Source: Dipteris shenzhenensis (taxonomy: Eukaryota; Polypodiophyta; Polypodiopsida; Gleicheniales). Taken from it: 64,000 nucleotides of DNA. Positions 22,422 to 33,839 of this stretch are shown one piece after another. The notes under the pieces were generated by a model. That model made no database searches. It had not been told where the DNA came from and saw only the letters and a program-made list of their open reading frames with translations. The stretch lies in NCBI GenBank assembly GCA_047967505.1, contig CM106541.1; one strand, written 5' to 3'. Position 1 is the stretch's first letter; each line of letters begins with the position of its first letter. The position numbers and the translations under genes were made by a program.

Positions 22422-23431
22422 CTATCCAATGCCCATCAATACACGACAATTCTCAAACTGCTGACTAGGTAGACTCTTTGTCAGCATATCTGCAGGGTTA
22501 TCATCTGTATGAACCTTGACAAGCTCTATGCGCTTGTCCTCAAGTACCTCCCTAATGAAATGGTACTTGACCTCAATGTGTTTGGTCTTTGCATGAAAGA
22601 CCGGATTCCGTGCTAGCTGAATAGCACTCATGGAATCACTATGCAATGTCGGTACATGTGTATGAATCCCCAAATCTCCCAATAGCCGATCAAGCCATAT
22701 AGCCTCCTTGCAACCCTCTATGGCTGCAACATACTCAACCTCTGTGGTAGACAAAGCAACGCACTTTTGTGCGCGAGACATCCATGACACTGCACCACCT
22801 ACAAAGGTGAACACATAACCAGAAGTGGATCTCCTACTATCCACATGCCCTGCATAGTTTGAATTTGTGTACCCAAGTACACACATGTCTCCTCTACCAA
22901 AGCAGATGCACATCTCCTTGGTACCCTTCATGTACCTCATGATGCACTTAACTGCCTCCCAATGCCTCTTTCCTGGATTAGCCATATACCGGCTAACAAC
23001 TCCCACTGCAAATGCAATGTTTGGTCTAGTAGCTATCATAGCATACATAAGACTCCCAACTGCTGATGCATAAGGAACCTTGGCCATCATGGCTCTTTCC
23101 TCATCTGATTTGGGACTATCTGTATGACTCAGTTTCACATATGGAGGCAATGGATTACTCACTGCCTTCCCCCCCTCCATATTGAAACGCTGCAATAGTT
23201 TTGTAACATACTCTTTTTGTGAAAGCCAAAGGAGTTTCCTACTCCGATCACGCGTGGTGGGCATACCAAGAATATGACCTACAAGTCCCAAATCCTTCAT
23301 ATCAAAGGCCTCATGCAACTTGGCCTTTAATGCATCTAGCTCATAAGTATTCTTGCTAGCCAATAGCATATCATCCACATATAGTGCCAAGATTATTAGG
23401 CTATTATCCTTAGCCCTTTTAGTGTAGAGGC
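22422..23431 (-). pseudogene. copia family-B reverse transcriptase C-terminus and RNase H, open frame, 5'-truncated
   Basis: One uninterrupted frame runs from the truncation to a TGA at about 22422. It includes LALYVDDMLLASKN, PYVKLSHTDSPKSDEERAMM, NIAFAVGVVSRYMANPGKRH, a complete RNase H (VDSRRSTSGYVFTFVGGAVS, ALSTTEVEYVAAIEGCKEA) and the C-terminal TKHIEVKYHFIREVLEDKRI and NPADMLTKSLP. No stop codon or frameshift remains in this part, so it is younger than most elements here. The protein lacks everything N-terminal to the RT palm. Confidence 0.9.
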
Positions 23432-23981
23432 ATGCCAACTAGGCTACATGCAAGTGCAGGAAGGCATCCCTTGATTGACCGCACTGAGGGTAGATGGAGC
23501 ATTTCTCAGGGTAGCCCACTCTCGGGTTGCAGGGCCCGTTTGGAGCCTCAGATGATCCCGAATGGCTGTGGGCCGAATGGTAACCATAGTGCTGTTGCTC
23601 TGTTTTGTGCACCGGTTCTATCGTATGGTCGGTGGCCTATTTTGGGACCAACCCCCAGTCGACCGTTTTGGGTGGACTGGGTCGGCCACCCAATTGAGCC
23701 TAACTGACTACGACTGGTGGCTATATAAGAGCAAGTCCGTGAAGCCCATTTCATCACTGGCTACAACAACCTTGATTCCTTAGCATCCAACCTCCATCTT
23801 CTACTATTTCTAGCATGCCATCGAAGCTTCTTTCACAGGAGCACACAGCTGGGAGGCAGTGCCATCTATTGTATCAATTCTAAAGTAATCAAATTTTCTA
23901 TTCTCCATACTATCTTATTTTCTCTCTTGCGTACGAGATCCTGTTATTTGTTGAGCATAGACGTATTATTATTTTCTTACA
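23432..23981 (+). repeat. 5' LTR of the rightward family-A element, truncated
   Basis: Aligns to the 3' LTR from the CCAACTAGGC position onward; roughly the first 190 bp are missing. It retains the TATA box CTATATAAGAG at about 23722-23732 and the LTR end TTTCTTACA at 23981. Confidence 0.9.
23722..23732 (+). promoter_or_regulatory. LTR TATA box, family A
   Basis: CTATATAAGAG, conserved in the other family-A LTRs (near 28488, and inverted near 17093 and 30678). Presumed core promoter of the element transcript. Confidence 0.6.
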
Positions 23982-23994
23982 TGGTATCAGAGCC
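23982..23994 (+). promoter_or_regulatory. primer-binding site, family A
   Basis: TGGTATCAGAGCC directly follows the LTR end, complementary to initiator tRNA-Met. Confidence 0.95.
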
Positions 23995-24051
23995 TGGACT
24001 CTAGCAAGAAGATTTGGTAGTGTGTTTCTATGTGCGAGCAGATTGTGAGAG

Positions 24052-24935
24052 ATGGCCTAGCCCGCAAGACTGCGAATCCCACTGTTTGGCGAAAGCGGAA
24101 AGTTGGACGGCTCTAACTATCCTCTCTGGAAGTTCAAGATAAAGACCATCCTAAGCGCATATGAGCTTTGGGACACTGCTACTGGGGTGGACGTGAGGCC
24201 GGTTTCAGGACAACAGATAGTACCAACTGCGGATGAGATTCTTGCATGGACAAGAAGAAATGCAGATGCGCTGTGTTCTATTGTCTGCACTGTTAGTGAT
24301 TCTGCCATGGTGTTAATTCAACATGTCACCACAGCGGAGGAGGCATGGACGGTCTTGAAAAATCAGTACAAAACCACGAATTAGACGTGGATTCAGAATC
24401 TGGAGACTCAACTCGTGAATGAAAAGTTGTCTGAGTCTGAAGCGGCAGAGAAGTTCATCACCAGGGTGAAGAATCTATGCGATCAGATGACTGCAATTGG
24501 CATCACCATCACCAGCAAGAATCTAGCATGAAGGTGCATACGGATTCTCCCACCAAAGTAGGACTATCTTGTTATAGTGCTGAATACGCAGAACAGAAAT
24601 CTACCCCTCAACTTTGAGGATTTCAGCGCGATGCTTTTGGAGGAGGAGATGCATCAAAAGACGAGGACTAGTGAAGATTCGGCTTTCTGGACCGGATCAA
24701 AGAAAGGTAAGGGTAAGGACTCTGGTAACGCATCTTCTTCTGATGATAAAAAGAGAAAGAAGAAGATCAAGTGCTTCTATTGCAACAAGGGAGGGCACAA
24801 GCAGAATGAGTGCCACAAGAAGATTGCAGATGAGAAGAATGGAGTGAAGAAAGAGTCCAGCAACAGTGCGCAGGTAGTACCCATAGAGCTGTTCATCACA
24901 ATTGAGGAGATTTTGCATAGAGGCAGTTCATGTAC
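24052..24935 (+). pseudogene. copia family-A Gag
   Basis: Starts at ATG 24052, with an in-frame TAG as the third codon. Continues through FGESGKLDGSNYPLWKFKIK and LSAYELWDTATG, the standard copia Gag N-terminus. Further stops lie near 24381 (KTTN*TW), 24530 and 24560. A CCHC knuckle CFYCNKGGHKQNEC is at about 24772-24813 after a Lys-rich stretch. One extra T near 24911 shifts the frame just before protease, compared with the leftward copy at 29890. Non-functional. Confidence 0.9.
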
Positions 24936-27900
24936 CTGCAGATGAACCTTGGATCATTGACAGTGGTGCATCACACCACATGACCAATCGGAAGGATTGG
25001 TATACCTCTCTACATCTGATAGGGAATGACATCATGGTAGCAATCAGCAATGATGCAAAATGTCAAGCAAAAGGAAAAGGTATGATTGCTCTCAAGTCAG
25101 ATGGAGTTGTAAAACAGTTGTCTGATGTTCTTTATGTGCCAGATATCAAGAGGAACTTGTTGTCCATTTCTGCGATCACGGAGTGGGACCTCAAAGTTCA
25201 ATTCAATAAGAATGGTGCACAGATCCTGGATCTTCAAGGAAAGGTCATTGGTAAAGGTACACGGTGCAACAACATTTACAAACTCTCAGCTTTCAGTGCT
25301 TGAGTGGATGTGAAGAACACTAAGTTGTGGCATGAGAGGTTTGGTCATCTAAACCTTAGTTCTTTGAAGGAGATGCATAAAAGTGCAATGATTGCAAACC
25401 TACCAGAAATTTTAGATCTGCCCGATGTATGTGAAGCTTGCATGATGGGCAAGCAGCATCGACAGCCCTTTCCTAAAGATGCCAGCAGAGGAAAGGCTCC
25501 TCTAGAGCTCATTCACACGGATCTCTACGAAAAGATGGAGACAAAAGCTTTAAGTGGTTCCTTCTACTTCATGACGCTAATCGACGACTACAGTAGAAGG
25601 ATATGGATATACTTCCTGAAGATGAAAGACAAGGCTTTCAGTAGGTTCAAGGAATGGCATGTAATGGTCGAGAAAGAATCGAGGAGGAAGGTGAAGAAGC
25701 TGAGATCGGAGAGAGGTGGAGAGTTCACATCGACTGAATTTGAAAGTTACTACAAAAGTCATGGAATCAAGAGGCAAAAATCCCTGCCACATACATCACA
25801 GCAAAATGGAGTAGCAGAACACAAGATGCGCGTCATGCGCAAAATGGGCCGAAGTATGATGGAAGGGAAAGATTTGCCAAAGACTTTCTGGGTTGAAGCA
25901 TGTAACACTATAGTTTACATCCTCAATCGTAGCTACACGAAGGCTGTGAATGGGATGACTCCACTGCAAGCCTTTTCTGGTAAGAAACCTTCAGTTGCAC
26001 ATTTCTAAGTTTTTGGATGTGACTGTTTTGTGCATGTCCCTGATGCTACCAAGACCAAATGGGAACTGAAGAGCCGAAAGTGTATTTTCTTGGGCTACAG
26101 TGAAGAGGCAAAGGGTTACCGTCTTTATAACCCTATTACCAAGAAGGTAATTGTAAGTCGCGATGTGGTCTTCTCAGAACAACCGCATCAATTGGAGGAG
26201 GATGCTTCCTTCCCAGACAACCAGGACCAGGATATCCATCCAGTACCACCACCAATAGCAGACCGAACTCCCCCAATGGTGCTTGGGAGGATTCAAGACA
26301 AAGAAGATGAAGAAGAGCCTACAGAACCACAACGGCAACGGCCATTCTCGAAGTGGGTAAAGCAGCTTTTGGATGGCAGAGAACCTCCAGCAATTGAGGA
26401 GGAACCATCCAAACACCGCCGGTCCAAGAGATTAGAGGAGCAAAGAAGGGCACATGAACACTTGTTTAACTATGCTTTGATGACAGAAGTGATCCGTGCC
26501 GATGAACCCAAGTGTCTTGAAGAGGCACAAGGCGATGATAGGTGGATGGAGGCTATGCAGTCGGAGTATGGCTCCATAATGAAGAACAACACTTGGGACC
26601 TTGTGGATCGACCACCAAAGCGCAAGGTAATTGGAACCAAGTGGGTGTACAAGATCAAGTACAAGTCTGATGGCACATTGCATAAGTACAAGGCTCGGCT
26701 CATGGCAAAAGGATTTGCACAGATACATGGTTTTGATTATCAAGATACTTTTGCTCCCACAGCTCGACTAACCACAATTCATAGTGTTTCGGCTTTAGCT
26801 ACCCAGGGAAGTTGGCCCGTGTTTTAGATGGATGTTAAATCTGCCTTTCTGAATGGAGATCTCAAGGAGGAGGTATACGTGGAACAACCACCAGGTTTTG
26901 AGATCCCCGGTTCAGAAGGTAAAGTCTGCAAACTAAAGAAGGCACTTTACAGGCTGAAACAGGCCCCACAAGCATGGTACCAGTGAATTGATGCCTACTT
27001 TCTACAAAACGGGTTCAGGAGGAGCCCATCTCATGCAAATTTGTATATCTTCAGAGAAGGAGTTAGGTGTATGATCGTGGTCCTTTATGTGGACGACCTT
27101 GTCATAAGAGAGAACCATGAAGAGAAGATCTCACAGACGAAGCATTTGCTAGGAAGAGAGTTTGAAATGATAGACCTCGAACTGATGCATTTCTTTTTGG
27201 GGATTGAAGTTTGGCAGGAGCCGAAATAGATCTTCATTTCACAGGTGAAATATGCTGGAGAGATACTGAAAGCATTTGGCATGGCTGAGTGCAAAACAGT
27301 TGGTACCCCTATGGAGGTTGATGTGAAGCTCTCAAACGAGGATTCATCACCACTGGTGGACGAAGCGAAGTACAGAAGGCTTGTGGGTAGCTTGATCTAC
27401 CTATGCAACACACGGCCGGACATCAGCTTTGTGACTGGTGTACTAAGCAAGTTTCCAATAAGCCCCGAGAGAACCATTGGAGGACAGGGATGCGGGTGCT
27501 GAAATACATCAAAGGCACACTTGATTATGGCATCACCTATACCAAGGGCAATTCTTGACTGGATTCTGTGACTCGGATTGGGTAGGAGACGTGGATAGCA
27601 GGAGATCAGTGACAGGGTACTGTTTCTGACTTGGATCTGGAGTTGTGTCATGGGTCAGCAAGAAGCAACCCACAGTTGCTCTTTCTTCTACCGAGGCCGA
27701 GTACAATCTGCATGCTTTGCTTCTTGCGAGGTAGTGTGGTTGAGGAGGATTTTAGGGGACATGGGTGCAGTGCAGAATAAGCCTACACAGTTATCATGTG
27801 ACAATCAGAGTTGCATGGCGATTGCAAAGAACCCGGTGTTCCACACTCGCACAAAACACATTGAGATTCAATATCACTTTGTACGCGAGCTGATCATGGA

Positions 27901-28024
27901 TGGAGAGGTCGAATTGGTGTACTGTCCGACTACAGAGAATGCTGCGAACATCTTCATGAAGGCTCTTGGAAGAGACCTGCTAGAGAGGCATCTTCATCGA
28001 CTTGGCATTGGGCTGAAAAAGTAA
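24936..28024 (+). pseudogene. copia family-A Pol: protease, integrase, reverse transcriptase, RNase H
   Basis: Order is copia type. Protease: WIIDSGASHHMTNR near 24948. Integrase: LWHERFGHLNLSSL and CEACMMGKQHRQ (HHCC finger, about 25325-25455), HTDL near 25515, SERGGEFTS near 25706 where the family has SDRGGE, and GVAEHKMR near 25808. GKKP/FLGY region near 25980-26100. [53 protein letters not shown] near 27090. RNase H in shifted frame: CDSDW, VTGYCF, VALSSTEAEY near 27555-27700. Stops at 25301, 26006, 26826, 26984, 27227 and a frameshift near 27500 disable it. The C-terminus GIGLKK ends with TAA at about 28022. Confidence 0.9.
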
Positions 28025-28045
28025 GTTCACTTGCGGGTGGACATT

Positions 28046-28054
28046 GAGGGGGGG
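28046..28054 (+). promoter_or_regulatory. polypurine tract, family A
   Basis: GAGGGGGGG immediately before the 3' LTR start TGTTAGATA at 28055. Confidence 0.85.
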
Positions 28055-28748
28055 TGTTAGATACCAATGCTCCACTCTCATGTAACTACGCGGGAACCAG
28101 CTTACTCTACTTGTAAGCCCCCCATATGAGGAGAAGGCATTTGAGTAGCTCGGTTATCCGGTAGGTCCTAGTTTGGACACCAGATGGGGGCCATGTGTGG
28201 CCTGATGGTTGGACAGCTTCAGATAGAGTTGACACACCGCCAACTAGGCTACATGCAAGTGCGGGAAGGCATCCCTTGATTGACCGCATTGAGGGTAGAC
28301 GGAGCATTTCTTGGGGCAGCCCACTCTCAGGTTGCGAGGCCCTGTTTGGAGCCTCAGATAATCCCGGATGGCTCTGTTTTGCGCACCGGTTCTATCGTAT
28401 GGTCGGTGGCCTGTTTCGAGACCAGTCGACCGTTTTGGGTGGACTGGGTTGGCCACCCAATTGAGCCTAATCGACTATGACTGGTGGCTATATAAGAGCA
28501 AGCTTGTGAAGCCCATTTCATCACTAGCTACAGCAACCTTGATTCCTTAGCATTCAGCGTCCGTCTTCTATTGTTTCCAGCATGCCATTGAAGCTTCTTT
28601 CACAGGAGCGCATAGCTAGGAGGCAGTGCCATTTATTGTATCAATTCTACAGTAATCAAATTTTTGATTCTCCATACTATCTTGTTTTCTCTCTTGCGTA
28701 CGAGATCTTGTTATCTGTTGAGCACAGACGTTGTATTATTTTCTTACA
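28055..28748 (+). repeat. 3' LTR of the rightward family-A element
   Basis: 694 bp from TGTTAGATACC to TTTCTTACA, followed by the 5-mer CTTCT that belongs to the leftward family-A host element. Confidence 0.9.
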
Positions 28749-30432
28749 CTTCTTTGCTCCTCTAATCTCTTGGACCAGTGGTGCTCGGATGGTTCCTCCT
28801 CAATGGCTGGAGGTTCTCTTCCATCCAAAAGCTGCATTACCCACTTTGGGAATGGCCGTTGCTGTTGTGGTTCTACAAGCTCTTCTTCCTCTTATTTATC
28901 TTGAATCCTCCCAAGCACCATTGGGGGAGTTCAGTGATCTGCTGTTGGTGGTTGTACTGGATGGATATCCTGGTCCTGGTTGTCTGGGAAGGAAGCATCC
29001 TCCTCCAATTGATGCGGATGTTCTGAGAAGACCACATCGCAACTTACTATTACCTTCTTGGTAACAAGATTATAGAGATGGTAACCTTCACCTCTTCACT
29101 ATAGCCCAAGAAAATACACTTTCGGCTCTTCCGTTCCCATTTGGTCCTATTAGCATTAGGGACATGCACAAAACAGTCACATCCAAAAACTTTGTAATGT
29201 GCAGCTGAAGGTTTCTTACCAGAAAAGGCCTGCAGTGGAGTCATCCCGTTCACAGCCTTCATGTAGCTACGATTCAGAATGTAAACTGTCATGTTACATG
29301 GTTCAGCCCAAAAAGGAAAGGGCCTCTTTAGGAAAGGGCTGTCGATGCTGCTTGCCCATCATGCAAGCTTCACATACATCGAGTAGATTTGTAATTTTTG
29401 GTAGGTCTGCAATCATTCCACTTTTATGCATCTCCTTTAAAGAACTAAGGTCTAGATGACCAAACCTCGCATGCCACAGCTTAGTGTTGCTCACATTGGC
29501 TCGAGCACTGAAAGCTGAGAGTTTATAGATGTTGTTGTGCTGTGTACCTTTACCAATGACCTTCCCTTGAAGATCCAAAATCTGTGTGCCATTCTTATCG
29601 AAGTGAACTTTGAGGTCCCGATCCGTGATCGCAGGAATGGACAACAAGTTCCTCTTGATATCTAGCACATAAAGAACATCGGACAACTATTTTACAACTC
29701 CATCTGACTTGAGAGCAATCGTACATTTTCCTTTTGCTGGACATTTTGCATCATTGCTGACTGCTACCAGGATGTCATTCTCTACCGGATGTAGAGAGGT
29801 ATACCAATCCTTCCGACTGGTCATGTGGCATGATGCACCACTATCAATAATCCAAGGTTCATCCATAGGTACATGAATTGCCTCCTTGCAAATCTCCTCA
29901 ATTGCTACGAATAGCTCTACTAGTACTACCTGTGTGCTGTTGCTGGACTTTTCTTTACTCCGTTCTTCTCATCTGCAATCTTCTTCCGGCACTCATTCTG
30001 CTTGTGCCTGCCTTGTTGCAATAGAAGCACTTGATCTTCTTCTTTCTCTTTTTATCATTAGAAGAAGATGGAATACTAGAGTCCTTACCCTTACCTTTCT
30101 TTGATCCAGCCAAGAAAGCCGAATCTTCTCCAGTCCTCGTCTTTCGACGCATCTCCTCCTCCAGAAGCATTGCGCTGAAATCCTCAAAGTTGAGGGGCAG
30201 ATTTTTGTTCTGTGTATTCAGTGCCGTAACAAGACCATTGTACTTTGGTGGGAGAATCTGTATGCACCTTCGTGCTAGATTCTCGCTAGTGATGGTGATG
30301 CCAATCGCAGTCATTTGATCGTGTAGAAAAACACAATCTTCGTGCTAGATTCTTGCTAGTGATGGTGATGCCAATCACAGTCATCTGCTCACAAATAGAA
30401 ACACACTACCAAATCTTCTTGCTAGAGCCCAA
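28749..30432 (-). pseudogene. copia family-A gag-protease-integrase, degraded
   Basis: Reading leftward: MTAIGITITSENLARRCIQI (Gag centre), NLPLNFEDFSAMLLEEEMRR, a CCHC knuckle broken by a frameshift near 30015, a protease start with IDSGAS-like codons near 29850, MSDVLYVLDIKRNLLSIPAI, an integrase finger (LWHARFGHLDLSSL, CEACMMGKQHRQ near 29490-29350), then FLGYSEE near 29110 and the acidic linker QLEEDASFPDNQDQDIHPV near 29010. The catalytic core of integrase between about 29330 and 29300 is deleted. The first third of Gag is also missing. Confidence 0.85.
30268..30389. repeat. 70-bp-spaced direct duplication in the gag leader
   Basis: CTTCGTGCTAGATTCT through CACAGTCAT occurs at 30268-30318 and again at 30338-30389. 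The second copy joins directly to the untranslated leader, so the duplication coincides with the deletion of the gag 5' part. Confidence 0.8.
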
Positions 30433-30444
30433 GCTCTAATACCA
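30433..30444 (-). promoter_or_regulatory. primer-binding site, decayed
   Basis: Reads TGGTATTAGAGC leftward, one substitution from the initiator tRNA-Met site TGGTATCAGAGC. Confidence 0.85.
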
Positions 30445-31117
30445 TGTAAGAAAACAATACAACATCTATGCTCAACAGATAACAGGATCTCGTATGCAAG
30501 AGAGAAAAGCTTGATTACTATAAAACTAATACAATAGATGGTGCTGCCTCCCAACCGTGTGCTCCTGTGTGCGAAGCTTCGATGGCATGCTGGAAATAGT
30601 AGAGGACGCAGGCTGGATGCTAAGGAATCAGGGTTGCTATAGCTAGTGATGATAATGGGCTTCATGGGCTTGCTCTTATATAACCACCAGTCGTAGTTGG
30701 TTAGACCCAATTGGGAGACCGACCCAGTCGGCCCAAAACAGCTGACTGGAGGTCAAGCTTGAAATAGGCCACCGACCACATGTTAGAACCGTGGCACAGA
30801 ATAGAGTAACTAACCTATGGACACCGTTTGGCCTAGAGCCATCTGGGTGAGTGGGCTGCCCCAAGAAATGCTCCATCTACCCTCAATGCGGTCAGTCATG
30901 GGATGCCTTCCCACACTTGCATGTAGCCTAGTTGGCAGTGTGCCAACTCTATCTGAAGCCGTCCAGCCATCAGGTCATACATGGCCCCCATATGGTGTCC
31001 AAACCAGGACCCACCAGATAACCGAGCTACTCAAATGCCTTCTCATATGGGGGGCTTACAAGTAGAGTTAGCTGGTTCCTGCATAGTTACATGAGAGTGG
31101 AGCATTGATATCTAACA
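30445..31117 (-). repeat. 5' LTR of the leftward family-A element
   Basis: 673 bp, TGTTAGATATC to TTTCTTACA in element orientation. It sits within the endonuclease codons of a Helentron; the Helentron frame runs straight into it at 31118. Confidence 0.9.
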
Positions 31118-31514
31118 CTTTTAACATATCAATGTTGAAATCACCTATTGCTAGCTTTTCAATTAGTATGATCCCTAGGTATGATATGAACATATTATAC
31201 TTTGTAGATTGTGGTTTGTAGATGTTGAAGATATTATGTGTGCCCTTCTTTCTATGTATGTCAATGCTTGTATGTCTAAACTTTATGCCTTTCCTAACTA
31301 GTGTACATGACCACGAGTTAGAGTAATTCATGATTGTGTTAAAGTTGGAAGCGACAAATGGTTTTGGATGTCTGGTTCTTGTTTCTTGTAAACAAATGAT
31401 ATCTGAATTCAGGAAATGGGTTGTTCCTTTGCTATCTTCATGATATTTTGGTAAGGACCTTATGTTTAATGATTGAATGAGTAATGCATTCTTGTCTTTG
31501 TCTACTAATCTCAA
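31118..31514 (-). pseudogene. Helentron endonuclease/exonuclease/phosphatase domain, truncated
   Basis: An open frame gives SLNIRSLPKYHEDSK, LNSDIICLQETRT and, 80 residues on, KLAIGDFNIDMLK. These match the N-terminal (LNxRSL), metal-binding ICLxET and GDFN motifs of the AP-endonuclease fold used by Helentrons and LINEs. The frame runs into a copia family-A LTR at 31117, so the C-terminal SDH motif is absent. Open over about 130 codons without a stop. Confidence 0.8.
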
Positions 31515-31768
31515 TTGTGCAATTGTTTTCCACGAATGCTTACTAATTAAGTCACTCCATTTCTTTCATAAGATCATTGTCGACGTTGAAGTTATCAAAT
31601 TGAAGTGGTTCTAGCAAGTACAACTTCTCTATTTTTTAAACTCAAGATAGTGCTATGTATTTCAATTTATGTGTACGTATCTCTTTTGGTGAGATAGCTA
31701 GCTTTTTGAACGTTAGCCCTTGAGCTCTATGAATTGTCCTTGCTATTGCTGGTTGTATTGGAAATTGT

Positions 31769-33640
31769 TCACGTGTACGTTAGGCCATATGTACGTACTC
31801 CTTTTGGTGAGAAGGCTAGATTTTCTAAGGTTAGCCTTTGAACTCCGTGGATTGTTCTTGCTACTGGTTGTATTGGAAATTGTTCATGTGTTAGGATGCT
31901 TGTCTTTAATGGGTCTTTGATGGTCCTATTTGAATTTCTTTTGTGGTTATAAATATTGGTGTCCACTCTTTTTGTATGCATTCTTGTTATGTAGTGCTGA
32001 GGAAAGAGTATCCAAACTATTTTTTTCATCATGTAAGTTGATGATGTCATAAAAATTCCATCCGCTTCATTGACTAACCCATCTTGTTTGCTTATGTTAC
32101 CAAAGCATAGTTCTACTAACATTCCTTCTTTTATTTCTATTATTGTATGGATTCCATTTGTCACTTTACGATCTTCCAATAGTCTTGATGTAGTGCATAT
32201 TGGTTTGGAGGAGTGGCCCAATGCTTTGAAGATGTTCTCTTTCCTCTTGATAATTTTAATACTTTTTTATTGTTCTTATTTGTTTGAGAGTTAGTATAAT
32301 ATAGGTGTGGGAAAGTGTTTCTTCTGGTACTGGATGCAAGCACATTTGGATTAATGTAATCTATTTGTGTTTGAGTATGTATACAATTTCCGAAGGAGTT
32401 CAAAGCTTGCACAAAAGTATTGTCATTTTGCCTCACAATTGTTTTTAGTTCATAGCATTGTGGTTTTGCATGTCAATATGTGTTTGCCATATACTGTAAC
32501 TCATCATCCATTTTTTTGAAAACCCATCAATCCTTGGTAGGCTTGGCTTGGTAAAAGTCTCCACAAGTGATGACATCAACATTCTTAAAGTACTCGTTGT
32601 GAATTTTTTTGAAGGTTCACATTCTAAGATCTACAGAGTCTAGTATTATTTTGCCTACTAATGAGATCTCATAAAAAAACAATGAGTTGGACTTGTTCAT
32701 ATAGAGAAGATAGCGTGTCTAGTTTATCTTTAGAAAGGGATGTAAGGTTCTTTGTATGTGTTGGCAGGTGCACTACTGAGTTGATAGTGTTGCCATTTAT
32801 GTTGTATGATGTTTTTCTAGTATATGCTAACATTAGAACCTTAGGCAAGTTGTAGTCTATGTCTTTTATGTTTTGGTTGTAATATCACAGTAGCAAACCT
32901 TTTACAAGTAGAAGCTTCCGTGTACTAGCCCCCTTCCCCCCCTGTGAGGAATAAATGAAGCCTTTCTAATGGGTGTAGCCTTTTGTGCAACATCACATCA
33001 TCAAATACTTGTGTTTTCTCTTGGTTTAGTGAGAAATCTTTAAAAGTACTCATCATTTTGGAAAAGCATTTGTTGTTTTACACATACAATGAAATGGTAG
33101 TTATTTTTGTAGTGAAGGCATGTCTAATCCATTATCATAAGAATTCTCACTATCAACATGGTTTTCATGATACAATGTGAAGTTTGTGGTTTCATTTTGG
33201 GTGATATCATCTATGAAGTCTTCATATTCTACATGTTCCTTGTATTTGTAGTTGTATCATTTTTTTTCTTCTATAGTAGATTGTCTTTGATAGTATGCTA
33301 TTTGCCAACCTCCATGTATGCTATTTGCCAACCTCCATGTATTAGTAATTTATGATTCTCATTATTTTTAAAGGGGCAATACAATAGTAATTGTTCTCGA
33401 TAATAATTTTTGGATCCTTTAATTTATTGAACATAACAAACCGTATGATTTTTTGTCTTTTTCATTTTTTACAAGTGTTATTTATGTGATTGTACTCTGA
33501 TGCAAAGGTTGCCAGGCATATGTGATCCATGCCTTTTCTTTTGTTTATTTGTCAATTATTGAATCACATGATATTCGTGTGGAGTCAGTTGCAAGGTGTT
33601 GAAGTTTAGCTTTTCTTTTTAGAATGAATGCTCTTTTTTG
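31769..33640 (-). pseudogene. Helentron PIF1-type helicase region, degraded
   Basis: Landmarks reading leftward: ECV...SNRRFFIL-like helicase N-terminal segment (33780-33640); a broken Walker A (LTGGEG followed by two stops where GGAGTGKT is expected, near 32945); PANTYKEPYIPF (about 32770); MRQNDNTFVQALNSFG (32436) and TFPHLYYTN (about 32320), typical of the PIF1 C-terminal half; KEGMLVELCFGNISKQDGLV (about 32120) and TIHGVQRLTLENLAF with GLTYT (31830-31770), matching the family motif TIHxxQGLTLDxxAF. At least four frame changes. The motor cannot be active because the P-loop is destroyed. Confidence 0.8.
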
Positions 33641-33839
33641 TTTTTGTTTGTGTTAAAGAATAAAAAATCTCCTATTGCTTTGTGTAATGGCAAAGATAGA
33701 GTAATTAATAAAGCAAGTTGAGTACTCATTTGTTGGGCATGAAGGAACGCATTCCCTAGCATGCACATTCGATTTTGTGTGGAAGAGCCTTCCTGCATGG
33801 AAGTTCTCATTGTCTATTTCAAACTTTGTGTAATGGTGT

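Larger units (their letters stand above)
22206..23431 (-). mobile_element. copia family-B element, copy 2 (truncated)
   Basis: A second family-B copy inserted into copy 1 in the same orientation. It retains its 171-bp 3' LTR (22206-22376) and RT-RNase H to 23431, where it stops abruptly inside RT (after the codons for YTKRAKDNS) and family-A LTR sequence begins at 23432. Inner target 5-mer CCAAA (22201-22205); the other copy is lost with the truncated end. Confidence 0.85.
23432..28748 (+). mobile_element. copia family-A element, rightward, 5' LTR truncated
   Basis: Contains a partial 5' LTR (23432-23981), primer-binding site, gag, pol, polypurine tract and a full 694-bp 3' LTR (28055-28748). 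The right flank CTTCT (28749-28753) begins exactly inside the integrase-RT linker of a leftward family-A element, showing insertion into that relative. The left end was lost by a deletion that joined it to family-B copy 2. Confidence 0.9.
28749..31117 (-). mobile_element. leftward copia family-A element, 5' half
   Basis: Has a full 5' LTR (30445-31117), a primer-binding site with one mismatch, a 5'-deleted gag, protease and the integrase-RT linker, cut at 28749 by the rightward family-A element. Its missing RT-RNase H half could be the remnant at 17690-18737 with the LTR at 16833-17665. However, the two LTRs differ by an internal duplication and the outer flanks do not match (AAAAG at the 5' end and GTTAA at the 3' end, both in element orientation), so they may be halves of two different elements. 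Confidence 0.8.

Noticed and set aside
16833-31117. One single leftward family-A element with everything else nested in it
   Set aside because: The candidate end LTRs differ by an internal duplication and their outer 5-mers do not match (AAAAG at the 5' end and GTTAA at the 3' end, in element orientation). A chimera or two separate elements is equally likely, so they are listed separately.
31118-31514. LINE (non-LTR retrotransposon) endonuclease
   Set aside because: The domain alone would fit a LINE, but it follows PIF1-type helicase motifs in the same orientation within 250 bp and no LINE reverse transcriptase motif is nearby, so the Helentron reading is preferred.
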